A DNA stretch of 64,000 nt from Prevotella sp. UBA3776 (GTDB taxonomy: Bacteria > Bacteroidota > Bacteroidia > Bacteroidales > Bacteroidaceae). The notes beneath the pieces are model-generated. The model did no database searches and was not told the DNA's origin. It was given only the letters and a program-made list of their open reading frames with translations. The stretch is from the NCBI GenBank assembly GCA_002369515.1, contig DFFM01000018.1, positions 86,668 through 150,667 of the forward strand, given 5' to 3'. Below, in pieces: positions 16,499-23,879 of this stretch; the first letter of the stretch is position 1; each line of letters begins with the position of its first letter. Position numbers and translations under genes: made by a program.

Positions 16499-17434
16499 TC
16501 AGATGAGATACTGGTCGCTGATGCTCTCGTTGTCGAGCACACGGCGGATGGTTTCGGCAAACATGTCGGCCACGGAGAGCTGCTTCACCTTGGCGCAGCG
16601 CTGCGAATAGGGGATGGAGTCGGTAAAGACGATTTCCTCCAACGCAGAGTCTTGCACACGCTCGCTGGCCGGCCCGCTCATCACACAATGGCTGGCACAG
16701 GCTCTGACACTCTTTGCCCCAGCTTCCTTCATGATGTCGGCCGCCATGGTGATGGTGCCTGCGGTGTCCACCATGTCGTCGATAATCACAACGTTCTTGT
16801 CCTTCACATCGCCAATGATTTGCATGCTCGACACCACGTTGGCACGGGCGCGCGTCTTGTTGCAGAGCACCAGCGGGCATCCCAGATACTTGGCGTAGGT
16901 GTTGGCGCGTTTCGAACCGCCCACGTCGGGCGAGGCAATCACCATGTCGTCCAACTTGAGGCTTTGCAGATAGGGGAGAATCACGCCCGAAGCGTAGAGA
17001 TGGTCAACGGGAACGTCGAAGAAACCCTGAATTTGGTCGGCATGCAAGTCCATGGTGATGACTCGGTTCACACCTGCCACGCTGAGCAGGTCGGCCACCA
17101 GTTTAGCCCCGATGCTTACGCGCGGTTTGTCTTTCCGGTCCTGGCGCGCCCATCCGAAGTAGGGTATCACGGCGTTGATGGTGCGAGCCGATGCTCGTTT
17201 TGCGGCATCAATCATGAGGAGCAGCTCCATCAGGTTGTCAGAGTTTGGAAAGGTGCTCTGAACCAAGAAGATGTCGCGACCGCGGATGGATTCCTCATAC
17301 GAAACGGCAAACTCGCCGTCGGAGAACTTTGTCATGAGAAGTTTGCCGAGCGGGCAACCAAGACTTTGGCAGATTTTCTCTGCGAGGTATTTCGTGCTGG
17401 TTCCCGAAAATACCATAAAAGAGTTTTTCTCCAT
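16499..17434 (-). CDS. prs: Ribose-phosphate pyrophosphokinase
   Basis: The enzyme makes PRPP from ribose-5-phosphate and ATP in the cytoplasm for nucleotide, His and Trp synthesis. The 311-residue protein shows the family landmarks FSGTSTKYLAEKICQSLG, FSDGEFAVSYEESIRG, RASARTINAVIPYFGWARQD (active-site loop), ITMDLHADQIQGFF (divalent-cation binding), and the PRPP loop VVIIDDMVDTAGT. Length is normal. It follows the ThiE/TenI-like gene with a 46-nt gap on the same strand and probably shares its promoter. Confidence 0.95.
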   Translation of the reverse strand: MEKNSFMVFSGTSTKYLAEKICQSLGCPLGKLLMTKFSDGEFAVSYEESIRGRDIFLVQSTFPNSDNLMELLLMIDAAKRASARTINAVIPYFGWARQDRKDKPRVSIGAKLVADLLSVAGVNRVITMDLHADQIQGFFDVPVDHLYASGVILPYLQSLKLDDMVIASPDVGGSKRANTYAKYLGCPLVLCNKTRARANVVSSMQIIGDVKDKNVVIIDDMVDTAGTITMAADIMKEAGAKSVRACASHCVMSGPASERVQDSALEEIVFTDSIPYSQRCAKVKQLSVADMFAETIRRVLDNESISDQYLI

Positions 17435-17480
17435 TTTTTAGCTTTCGATGTGTGTATGATGTTTGTTTTTTGAAGTTTTG

Positions 17481-18089
17481 CTAAGAGGTGGCTTTTTTCA
17501 GTTTCAGGAAGTGGCCAATGAGTGCCTTGTAGTCCAGCTCGTTGTGAATGTCGAATCTGTTCCATAGGTCGCCGCAAATCACCACACCTCCGAACCCCAG
17601 GTCTTTTGCCAGCCGTATGTTGTCCAGGCTCATTCCTCCGAGGGCATAGACGTGTTTGTCGATGAGTCCCTGTCGCGAGGCCGCCTTCAGTTCGTCGAGC
17701 GTGTAGGCGGGTTCATCCTCGGGGTTGGTGATGCCCTTGAAGAGTTTGCCCAGAAACACGTATTCGGCCTTTTTCTTGGCCGCCTTCAGCTGGTCGATGG
17801 CGTAGCAGGTGCGGCTGAAGCGTCCCTTGTACTTCTCGGGTAGGGCGGCGTCGGGCTGGTCGAGGTGGATGCCTGCCAGTCCGTACTCAGCTTTCAGGTA
17901 GAAATGGTCGTGTACGGTGATGCGTCGATAGTAGTTTTCGGGTAAAAGTGTGAGCAGCCGCTCCGAATACATGGGCGAAGAATTAGGTTTGCACAGGTGC
18001 AGATTTTCCATGCCTTCTTCGAAGAGCGTTGCGAGTATTTTGTCTTCTTCCACAAAGAATGTGGATTTTGTCATGATAACGAGTTTCAT
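17481..18089 (-). CDS. ThiE/TenI-like thiamine phosphate synthase family protein
   Basis: This is a 202-residue cytoplasmic TIM-barrel protein. It has VHDHFYLKAEYGLAGIHL (equivalent to the ThiE VND...GVHLGQ region), GKLFKGITNPEDEPAY (in place of the usual GP.F.T..K loop), and YALGGMSLDNIRLAKDLGFGG with GVVICGDLW, matching the GGI...N.....GA.GVAV phosphate-binding end. Whether it truly makes thiamine phosphate or is a TenI-type relative is open, because some loop residues differ from E. coli ThiE. The start at 18089 is the first ATG after the promoter box. An in-frame codon at 18116 would overlap that box. Confidence 0.78.
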   Translation of the reverse strand: MKLVIMTKSTFFVEEDKILATLFEEGMENLHLCKPNSSPMYSERLLTLLPENYYRRITVHDHFYLKAEYGLAGIHLDQPDAALPEKYKGRFSRTCYAIDQLKAAKKKAEYVFLGKLFKGITNPEDEPAYTLDELKAASRQGLIDKHVYALGGMSLDNIRLAKDLGFGGVVICGDLWNRFDIHNELDYKALIGHFLKLKKATS

Positions 18090-18113
18090 CGACGTTTGTT
18101 TGTTTTCTGATTG

Positions 18114-18121
18114 CAAAATTA
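18114..18121 (-). promoter_or_regulatory. Bacteroidetes -7 box (TAATTTTG) for the ThiE-like gene and prs
   Basis: The minus strand reads TAATTTTG 24 nt before the ATG at 18089. No separate box is seen before prs. Confidence 0.6.
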
Positions 18122-18257
18122 AGAAAAATAGTTCAAACGTGCAATTTAAACAAAGACAAAAAACGGCCCGCCCTTGTTTTTTTCACAAATATCAAGAGGG
18201 GGCTTGCTTTTGTCGGTTCGTTTTCCGGCATAAAGAGTGTGTGGGCCGCTATGAACA

Positions 18258-18295
18258 ACGGCCGGAAAGTCATTCGTTGATGACATTCCGGCCGT
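18258..18295 (-). terminator. Hairpin after the secreted protein gene
   Basis: ACGGCCGGAAAGTCA and TGACATTCCGGCCGT form a 15-bp stem with one mismatch around an 8-nt loop. It lies about 50 nt beyond the stop of the minus-strand secreted-protein gene. The T tract that follows on the minus strand is weak, so efficient termination is not certain. Confidence 0.55.
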
Positions 18296-18344
18296 GGCTG
18301 TTGCAGAAGAAATGCTGTTGCTTGTTGTGTTGGCGGCAGTAGGC

Positions 18345-19811
18345 TTATTTCTTCAACACCTTGTGTACGGTGCCGTCGTCCATGCGGAGGATGTTCAGCC
18401 CGCGTGTGAGTTTCTGCTGTTCGGCACCGCTGACGCTAAATACTTTGTCCACCTTGGCGTTGCTGCTGACAGGAGCTTTTACGCCCGACTCATCGTCGAT
18501 GTCGATGATTACATGCTTGGCCCATTTGCCATCTCCGCCGACAATGCCATAATTGTCAAAATTGCCTGCAATGTCAATTCTTCCATCTAACGGTTCAGTA
18601 ATCTTGCAGTTACCAAGGTCTATTTTCTTAAAGTCGCAAATGGCTCCATAGACACAATCGAAATCCAAATAACAGTTTCTGATGATAAGTGATTCATTGC
18701 TTGGACCATTTGGTCCGCCAATGCCCCAATCGCCAGTACCATAGACATACAGGTTGCGAAGTGTAAGGGTGGCACCGTCTAAGACATAAAAACATTCAAA
18801 ACCGGGTGCATCAAGAGTAAGATTTTTATAATCTCCTTCGATAGTGGTGTTTGCATGGATGCGGAAAACAGAGTAGTTGTAAGACATTTTACAATCAGCT
18901 GAAGTGAATTTAATGGTCAGCCCATCCACACCTCTGTTTTCGATTAAAGGTTCATTGTCTCCGCTTGTGGAAACATCGTCGGAGTCGATGGTCAATAATT
19001 TGGCGTCTTCATCGTAAGTGACAACATCTGATCCAATATAATGCATTAATGCTAAGATGTATTCGTTTAATGGATTGCCTGCAATGCTTATTTCATAATT
19101 TTTGCCAAGATTGAGTGTATTTGCAATTTCTCCATCAGAAGTGTTGATAAAAGTGAATTTATCTGTATTGAATTCGCTTGCTCCAGTAATGTCGCCATAA
19201 TTGTCTGCGCAGTTGAATGCTCCATAACATTTAAAAGCTGAACTTCCTGTAGGAACATCAACCATGATCATGCAGTTTGCAGTGATATCGCCATAGATTG
19301 AGATTCCAATGGATTGTGAACTCACGGAGAGATAGGAAAACTGTTTTCCTGTAATCTCCGAGTCCTCTCCAAGAATAGAAATACCATAACCGTCACTTTT
19401 TATCTCTAAATGCGACTCATAGTCAATGTCAATGATTAAGCTGGAACGTGACATGAGACCGTGGTTTTTGTAAATGTCTTTACCTCCTTCCGCCTTGATT
19501 TTGCATACGCCTTTAACGATTATCCTAAGACCTTCGATGGCATCTTCCCAAGTGTCTCCATTTTCAATACCTTTAACGCCGTTGCCATTAACGGTGATCG
19601 TGGCATTGTCGAGCGTGAGTTCTTTCGTAGTGTAGTTGTAGGTAACAGTGCCTTCGATGCCTTCGCCAGTAACGGTGACAAGGTTTTGCTGGCCAGTGAC
19701 TTGATGACCAGCCACATAAAGGGGCACACCCCATGCTTGCGCAAAAGCACAAGTTGGCAACACTGCCAGAATGGCAATAACGAAAATAGTAGAAATCTTT
19801 TTCATACTCAT
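18345..19811 (-). CDS. Secreted beta-helix-like hypothetical protein
   Basis: The 488-residue protein has a signal peptide (KKISTIFVIAILAVLPTCAFA). The start could also be the second ATG at 19805. After LYVAGHQVTGQQ and the phrase GTVTYNYTTKELTLDNATI, the protein is a run of short beta strands (for example SSLIIDIDYESHLEIKSDGY and TLTLRNLYVYGTGDW). This suggests a parallel beta-helix or repeated lectin-like surface protein. The end, FSVSGAEQQKLTRGLNILRM followed by DDGTVHKVLKK, is a C-terminal sorting-like tail seen in many Prevotella exported proteins. It is A/T-richer than the neighbouring housekeeping genes. Function unknown. Confidence 0.8.
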   Translation of the reverse strand: MSMKKISTIFVIAILAVLPTCAFAQAWGVPLYVAGHQVTGQQNLVTVTGEGIEGTVTYNYTTKELTLDNATITVNGNGVKGIENGDTWEDAIEGLRIIVKGVCKIKAEGGKDIYKNHGLMSRSSLIIDIDYESHLEIKSDGYGISILGEDSEITGKQFSYLSVSSQSIGISIYGDITANCMIMVDVPTGSSAFKCYGAFNCADNYGDITGASEFNTDKFTFINTSDGEIANTLNLGKNYEISIAGNPLNEYILALMHYIGSDVVTYDEDAKLLTIDSDDVSTSGDNEPLIENRGVDGLTIKFTSADCKMSYNYSVFRIHANTTIEGDYKNLTLDAPGFECFYVLDGATLTLRNLYVYGTGDWGIGGPNGPSNESLIIRNCYLDFDCVYGAICDFKKIDLGNCKITEPLDGRIDIAGNFDNYGIVGGDGKWAKHVIIDIDDESGVKAPVSSNAKVDKVFSVSGAEQQKLTRGLNILRMDDGTVHKVLKK

Positions 19812-19876
19812 TGTTTTTTTAGAAGGTTAATATAAAAAAATAAATACCAATTTAACAAAAGGTTGTATTTGTTTTG

Positions 19877-19884
19877 CAAATATA
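19877..19884 (-). promoter_or_regulatory. Bacteroidetes -7 box (TATATTTG) for the secreted protein gene
   Basis: The minus strand reads TATATTTG about 65 nt before the ATG. The spacing is similar to that of the secreted gene at 5934. Confidence 0.5.
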
Positions 19885-19955
19885 ACTAAAATTGTCAAGC
19901 TGAGGATGTTTTTTGTAGTTAAAAAAACAAAAAACCGATGGTTTCTTGTGACAAT

Positions 19956-20531
19956 CTATTGTTGAGGGGGCTGAAGACTGTGTGCTGCCATGGTTAGTTC
20001 GTGTGTCACTTGTTTCAGTTCGCCAATGGTAAAATGTTCTTTTTGGCTGGTGACCGTTTCGGGGCGAAGCCGTAACAGGTCGAGCAATGCCTGGCAAGCG
20101 CGTGCAAGCATCTCTTCGTGGTCGAATGCGAGTGGGGGAGTGGATTTGCTGACAATGGCCTCGCACAGGTCGCTAAGGTTAAACCAGCGAGCAAGTGCGG
20201 CATCGTCGGCGCCGCACACGTCTTGCATCCTCACCAGCGCGTAGTGGGCAATGCTGACGACGCGTTCGCGCGGGTCGCGGTCGGGTGAGCTGAAAGTGTG
20301 GAACTGGTGGATGGTGGCTTGCTCCATGCCCGTCTCCTCTTGCAGTTCGCGCAGAGCACCCTGCTCGGCGCTCTCGTCTATTTCGAGATAGCCTCCCGGA
20401 AAAGCCCAATGGCCTTTGTAGGGGTCGAATTTGCGTTCTATGAGCAGCACTTTCAGTTGTTGGCCGTCGAGAGCGAATATGACGCAGTCTGTAGCAATGG
20501 CGGGGTGGGGGTATTTGTAGGTGTAGGGCAT
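19956..20531 (-). CDS. NUDIX hydrolase, NrtR-like but short
   Basis: This is a 191-residue cytoplasmic protein. The NUDIX box is complete: GGYLEIDESAEQGALRELQE followed by ETGM. It is preceded by DCVIFALDGQQLKVLLIERK, the form seen in ADP-ribose-binding NUDIX proteins and NrtR regulators. The C-terminus keeps HFTIGELKQVTHEL, which resembles the start of the NrtR winged helix, but ends before the rest of that domain. It may be a plain ADP-ribose or nucleotide-sugar hydrolase or a degraded regulator. The start at 20531 (MPYTYKYPHPA) matches family N-termini. Further upstream in-frame codons cover the promoter box. Confidence 0.82.
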   Translation of the reverse strand: MPYTYKYPHPAIATDCVIFALDGQQLKVLLIERKFDPYKGHWAFPGGYLEIDESAEQGALRELQEETGMEQATIHQFHTFSSPDRDPRERVVSIAHYALVRMQDVCGADDAALARWFNLSDLCEAIVSKSTPPLAFDHEEMLARACQALLDLLRLRPETVTSQKEHFTIGELKQVTHELTMAAHSLQPPQQ

Positions 20532-20609
20532 GGAGAGTGAACGATTGAAAATGAAAGTCGATGATTGAAGATCAACAATTCTGTTGCGGAAGGGTTTCCT
20601 TCCTGGTTG

Positions 20610-20617
20610 CAAAAATA
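20610..20617 (-). promoter_or_regulatory. Bacteroidetes -7 box (TATTTTTG) for the NUDIX gene
   Basis: The minus strand reads TATTTTTG 78 nt before the chosen ATG. Confidence 0.5.
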
Positions 20618-20708
20618 CGGAAAACGCGGGACATTTGCAATAAAACAGTAGCAAAAAATGAAATGTGGAATACAGAATGAAAGATTTTTGAACATTTTTG
20701 CAGCTTCT

Positions 20709-20744
20709 TTTTGCTCATCTGCAATATTTTGTGTAATATTGCAG
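20709..20744 (+). promoter_or_regulatory. paaK promoter overlapped by a palindrome (putative operator)
   Basis: TTTTG (20709-20713) and TAATATTG (20734-20741) are 20 nt apart, a near-consensus Bacteroidetes promoter. The arms CTGCAATATT (20719-20728) and AATATTGCAG (20735-20744) form a perfect 10-bp inverted repeat with a 6-nt centre covering the -7 box. A dyad at this position looks like a repressor site, though a short RNA hairpin is also possible. Confidence 0.55.
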
Positions 20745-20785
20745 GTCAAAAACCGTAAACAATTCATTATTAAACAATAAAAATT

Positions 20786-22111
20786 ATGAAGAGCGAAAGC
20801 CAACAACCAACACAGGAATACTGGCAGCCGGAACTGGAAACCATGCCCCGGCCGCAATTGGAGCAATTGCAAGTAGAGAAACTCAGAAAAACCATCGAGA
20901 TATGCCTCAAGTCGCCTTTCTACGGCAAGCGCCTGGGAGAACTGGGCATCACTCCCGAAAGCATCAACAGCCTTGACGACCTTCGCAAAATTCCTTTCAC
21001 CACCAAGCAAGACCTTCGCGACAACTATCCCTTCGGTCTTGTTGGCGGAAACTTGGACGACGCCATCCGCATCCACTCGACGAGCGGCACCACCGGCAAT
21101 CCCTGTGTGGTGGTGTATAGCCGCCACGACATCGAGTCGTGGGCCAACATGATTGCCCGCAACATGTACATGGTGGGTTGTCGCAAGAGCGACGTGTTCC
21201 AGAATTCCAGCGGCTACGGCATGTTTACCGGCGGACTGGGCTTCCAGTATGGAGCCGAGGCGTTGGGCGCCACCACGGTGCCGGCGGCAGCGGGCAACTC
21301 CAAGCGCCAGATCAAGTTCATTCGCGACTTTGGCACCACCTGTCTTCACGCCATACCGAGCTATGCCATCCGTTTGGCCGAGGTGTTCCGCGAAGAAGGC
21401 GTTGACCCGCGCAGCACCAAGTTGCACACGCTCTTCATCGGCGCCGAGCCACACACCGAGGAGCAGCGCCAGCGCATTGAGCGCATGCTGGGCGTGAAGG
21501 CCTACAATTCGTTTGGCATGACCGAGATGAACGGCCCCGGCGTGGCCTTCGAGTGCAAGGAGCAGGACGGCATGCACCTGTGGGAGGACAACTATATCAT
21601 AGAGATAGTGGATCCCGACACGTTGGAGCCGGTTCCCGATGGCCAGATGGGTGAAATGGTGCTCACCACGCTCGACCGCACCATGATGCCTATATTAAGG
21701 TATCGTACGCGCGACCTCACCCGCATCATTCCCGGCGAGTGCAAGTGCGGACGCACCCACCGTCGCATCGACCGCATCAAGGGCCGCACCGACGACATGT
21801 TCATCATCAAGGGCGTCAACGTGTTCCCCATGCAGGTGGAGAAGATTCTGGTGCAGTACCCCGGTCTTGGCAGCAACTATCTGATTACGCTCGACACCGT
21901 CGATGACAACGACATCATGACCGTGGAAGTGGAGCTCGACGACATGAACACCGATGTCTATCCCGAACTGCAGCGCATGACCAAGGACATTCAGCGCGCG
22001 CTGAAGGACGAGATATTGCTCACTCCGCATGTTCGCCTTGTGAAGAAAGGCTCGCTGCCCGTGAGCGAAGGCAAGGCCGTCAGAGTGAAGGATTTGCGCG
22101 CAGGCAGATAA
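20786..22111 (+). CDS. paaK: Phenylacetate-CoA ligase family AMP-forming enzyme
   Basis: This cytoplasmic enzyme activates an aryl-acid to its CoA thioester through an adenylate. The 441-residue protein shows the PaaK-specific adenylate-forming motifs HSTSGTTGNPCVVVYS (P-loop), AYNSFGMTEMNGPG (A5), LRYRTRDLTRI, and the C-terminal hinge RIKGRTDDMFIIKGVNVFPM. Length matches PaaK. No other phenylacetate catabolism genes are nearby. In Bacteroidales this gene is usually paired with indolepyruvate oxidoreductase to use arylacetates for aromatic amino-acid synthesis. That partner is not in this window. Confidence 0.92.
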   Translation: MKSESQQPTQEYWQPELETMPRPQLEQLQVEKLRKTIEICLKSPFYGKRLGELGITPESINSLDDLRKIPFTTKQDLRDNYPFGLVGGNLDDAIRIHSTSGTTGNPCVVVYSRHDIESWANMIARNMYMVGCRKSDVFQNSSGYGMFTGGLGFQYGAEALGATTVPAAAGNSKRQIKFIRDFGTTCLHAIPSYAIRLAEVFREEGVDPRSTKLHTLFIGAEPHTEEQRQRIERMLGVKAYNSFGMTEMNGPGVAFECKEQDGMHLWEDNYIIEIVDPDTLEPVPDGQMGEMVLTTLDRTMMPILRYRTRDLTRIIPGECKCGRTHRRIDRIKGRTDDMFIIKGVNVFPMQVEKILVQYPGLGSNYLITLDTVDDNDIMTVEVELDDMNTDVYPELQRMTKDIQRALKDEILLTPHVRLVKKGSLPVSEGKAVRVKDLRAGR

Positions 22112-22123
22112 ACTACGAACACG

Positions 22124-22780
22124 ATGAAACCTTTCGAGAAGCATTTCCTCTGTATTCTCTTCGCCCTTGTGGCGATGGTTCCCGCCGGAGCGCAGTCTAT
22201 GCGCGAGGTGTGGCTTTCCATGCCCGACTCGCTCGTTGGCTATCTCAACAAGAGCAAGCGCATAGAGGCCATGGACTATCGCGACATGGGGCTGAAGCTC
22301 GATGTGCGCAATCTGCTCAAAGGCAGCACACTGGTAGATACGCTGACGGCCGACTTCATCGCGGTGAAGCTCAACAAGTCTGCCTCGCTGCAGATGAAGT
22401 TGCTGCCTCGCGAATCAGACACGTTGGTGTGTGTCGTTAAGACTTTCCGCGGGCCGGCTGCCGACAGTTCCATCAGTTTCTTCACCACTCGGTGGCAGCC
22501 CGTCGGCACATCGATGTTCTGCGATTCTGTCAGTCCGTTGGCGCAGCCTGTTGACTGCTTTCTGCAGCGTCCCGACACCATGAGTGTGGAACGTTTCAGC
22601 GAATTGAGCCTTCAGTTTGAGCCCCGCCTCCTGAGCATTGAAATGCCGGTGAGCGGTGAAGAGCTGAGCATAGAGTTGCAGCCGGCACTGCCAGTTCCGT
22701 CGTCGCTCGCAGCATCGCTAAAACAGCTTGTAAAGCGAAGAAACTTTAAATGGAACGGCAAAATGTTTATAGAATGTTAA
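22124..22780 (+). CDS. DUF3256 family exported protein
   Basis: The 218-residue protein has an N-terminal signal peptide (about residues 1-24, CILFALVAMVPAGAQ). It contains MREVWLSMPDSLVGYLNKSK and RIEAMDYRDMGLKLDVRNLL, characteristic of a Bacteroidales-only family known as DUF3256. The family has no known function and is usually found near housekeeping genes. It starts 12 nt after paaK and is probably in its operon. Confidence 0.8.
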   Translation: MKPFEKHFLCILFALVAMVPAGAQSMREVWLSMPDSLVGYLNKSKRIEAMDYRDMGLKLDVRNLLKGSTLVDTLTADFIAVKLNKSASLQMKLLPRESDTLVCVVKTFRGPAADSSISFFTTRWQPVGTSMFCDSVSPLAQPVDCFLQRPDTMSVERFSELSLQFEPRLLSIEMPVSGEELSIELQPALPVPSSLAASLKQLVKRRNFKWNGKMFIEC

Positions 22781-23322
22781 AATTCTGATGTTTTTTACCA
22801 GAAACTCTTGCAGAATTGAAGAAAAGTAGTAATTTTGCATCGTGTTTTTCATGGTATTAGATTATTAAGGTTAATAAAGATTGGTTGTCGTGAGACAATC
22901 AATTTTTTTTTGCCCTTATTTTTGCTTCTTTTCCCCAACTTTATTCCGGCTCATGCCACACATTTCGGCGCGTTGGTCGCTCTTGCCGCGCTATCCTCTA
23001 CATTATTCGGTCTTGGTGGCGGAGAATCCGAAACTTCAGTCGTTTGCTGAGCAGCCTCAAACGCCATGCGGCTCGAGAATCCGTGCAAATGCAAACGGTC
23101 TATTCGTGATAGACCGTCGTTCTACTGCGAGTAGACCAATGGTCTATCACGGTTAGACCGTTCGTAATGCCCGGGAATGGAAATCCGCTGGTGGGCGATG
23201 GCTCATTGTGGCAAATGGCGCAAAACACGGAGCCGGCGCAGCACAAAGAAACCGCCCCACACACTCGAGGTGCGCAGGGCGGCGGGGATATAAAATGAAG
23301 GGGAGGGTTTTCTTCGGTACGT
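22781..23322. other. 542-bp intergenic region between convergent genes
   Basis: I see no convincing gene here. It contains a T-rich stretch (22898-22925), a nested inverted repeat at 23095-23161 (listed separately) and, near the DUF1573 end, CCGCCC (about 23251) pairing with GGGCGG (about 23277), a possible minus-strand terminator. Weak plus-strand frames across 22880-23156 overlap the hairpins and are probably not coding. Confidence 0.6.
23095..23161. repeat. Nested 21-bp inverted repeat with internal hairpins
   Basis: Bases 23095-23115 and 23141-23161 are reverse complements at 19 of 21 positions. Each arm also folds on itself: ACGGTCTAT/ATAGACCGT (23095-23117) on the left and GGTCTA/TAGACC (23141-23159) on the right. 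A third small hairpin, TCTAC/GTAGA (23121-23135), sits in the loop. All use the same GTCTA/TAGAC motif, so two mutually exclusive folds are possible. This looks like a REP/BIME- or MITE-type intergenic palindrome. Confidence 0.75.
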
Positions 23323-23712
23323 TTACTTGGCTTCGGTCATGTTGCCCTCAACGTAAAGGCGCGTCAGCTCAGTGGCACCGTTGGTGCGAATGGTGATGGT
23401 CTTCTTGAAGTGGCCAGGGAATTTTCCTTTGCCGTTGTAGGTCACTTTGATGGTGCCCTGTGCGCCTGGTGCGATGGGCTCCTTGGTGTAAGACGGAACG
23501 GTGCATCCGCAACTGGCCACAGCCTGATTGATGATGAGCGGAGCCTGGCCTACGTTCTTGAACGTGAAAGTGCATTCCACTACGGGCGAACTCTCTGAGA
23601 AAGTTCCAAAATCGTGGGTGAGTTTGTCAAACTTGATTTCAGCCTGCTTTTGGGCCATGGCCACGCTGAACGAAGCCATGAGCAGGAGGGTGATCATCAT
23701 TATCTTTTTCAT
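23323..23712 (-). CDS. DUF1573 domain exported protein
   Basis: The 129-residue protein has a signal peptide (MKKIMMITLLLMASFSVAMA) and one immunoglobulin-like DUF1573 domain. Typical features are ITFDFG-like THDFGTFSESSPVVECTF, FKNVGQAPLIINQAVASCGC, and YNGKGKFPGHFKKTITI. The GCT/SCGC segment and the beta-sandwich layout are diagnostic. The family is abundant in Bacteroidetes, is exported to the periplasm or surface, and has no settled function. It is monocistronic with its own promoter. Confidence 0.9.
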   Translation of the reverse strand: MKKIMMITLLLMASFSVAMAQKQAEIKFDKLTHDFGTFSESSPVVECTFTFKNVGQAPLIINQAVASCGCTVPSYTKEPIAPGAQGTIKVTYNGKGKFPGHFKKTITIRTNGATELTRLYVEGNMTEAK

Positions 23713-23744
23713 GATTTTTCTCTTTTAGGTTGTTTTTGTCGATG

Positions 23745-23752
23745 CAAAAGTA
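23745..23752 (-). promoter_or_regulatory. Bacteroidetes -7 box (TACTTTTG) for the DUF1573 gene
   Basis: The minus strand reads TACTTTTG 32 nt before the ATG at 23712. Confidence 0.6.
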
Positions 23753-23825
23753 ATAATTATAGTTGATAGTTGTGCTAATTTTTGTATAATTTAAGATATT
23801 ATTTTGCAGTTTCATTTTTATTCGC

Positions 23826-23833
23826 TAATTTTG
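23826..23833 (+). promoter_or_regulatory. Bacteroidetes -7 box (TAATTTTG) for aspS
   Basis: TAATTTTG lies 46 nt before the aspS ATG. TGCAC (23832-23836) and GTGCA (about 23845-23849) form a small hairpin at the predicted mRNA 5' end. Confidence 0.6.
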
Positions 23834-23879
23834 CACTTCATAAGGTGCATTTGCAAAAACATATTTATATATATAAAAA

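Noticed and set aside
22881-23156. 91-codon plus-strand frame in the DUF3256-DUF1573 gap
   Set aside because: It overlaps the nested hairpins and a T-rich stretch. Its apparent repeats come from the inverted repeat, and no promoter or homology is visible.
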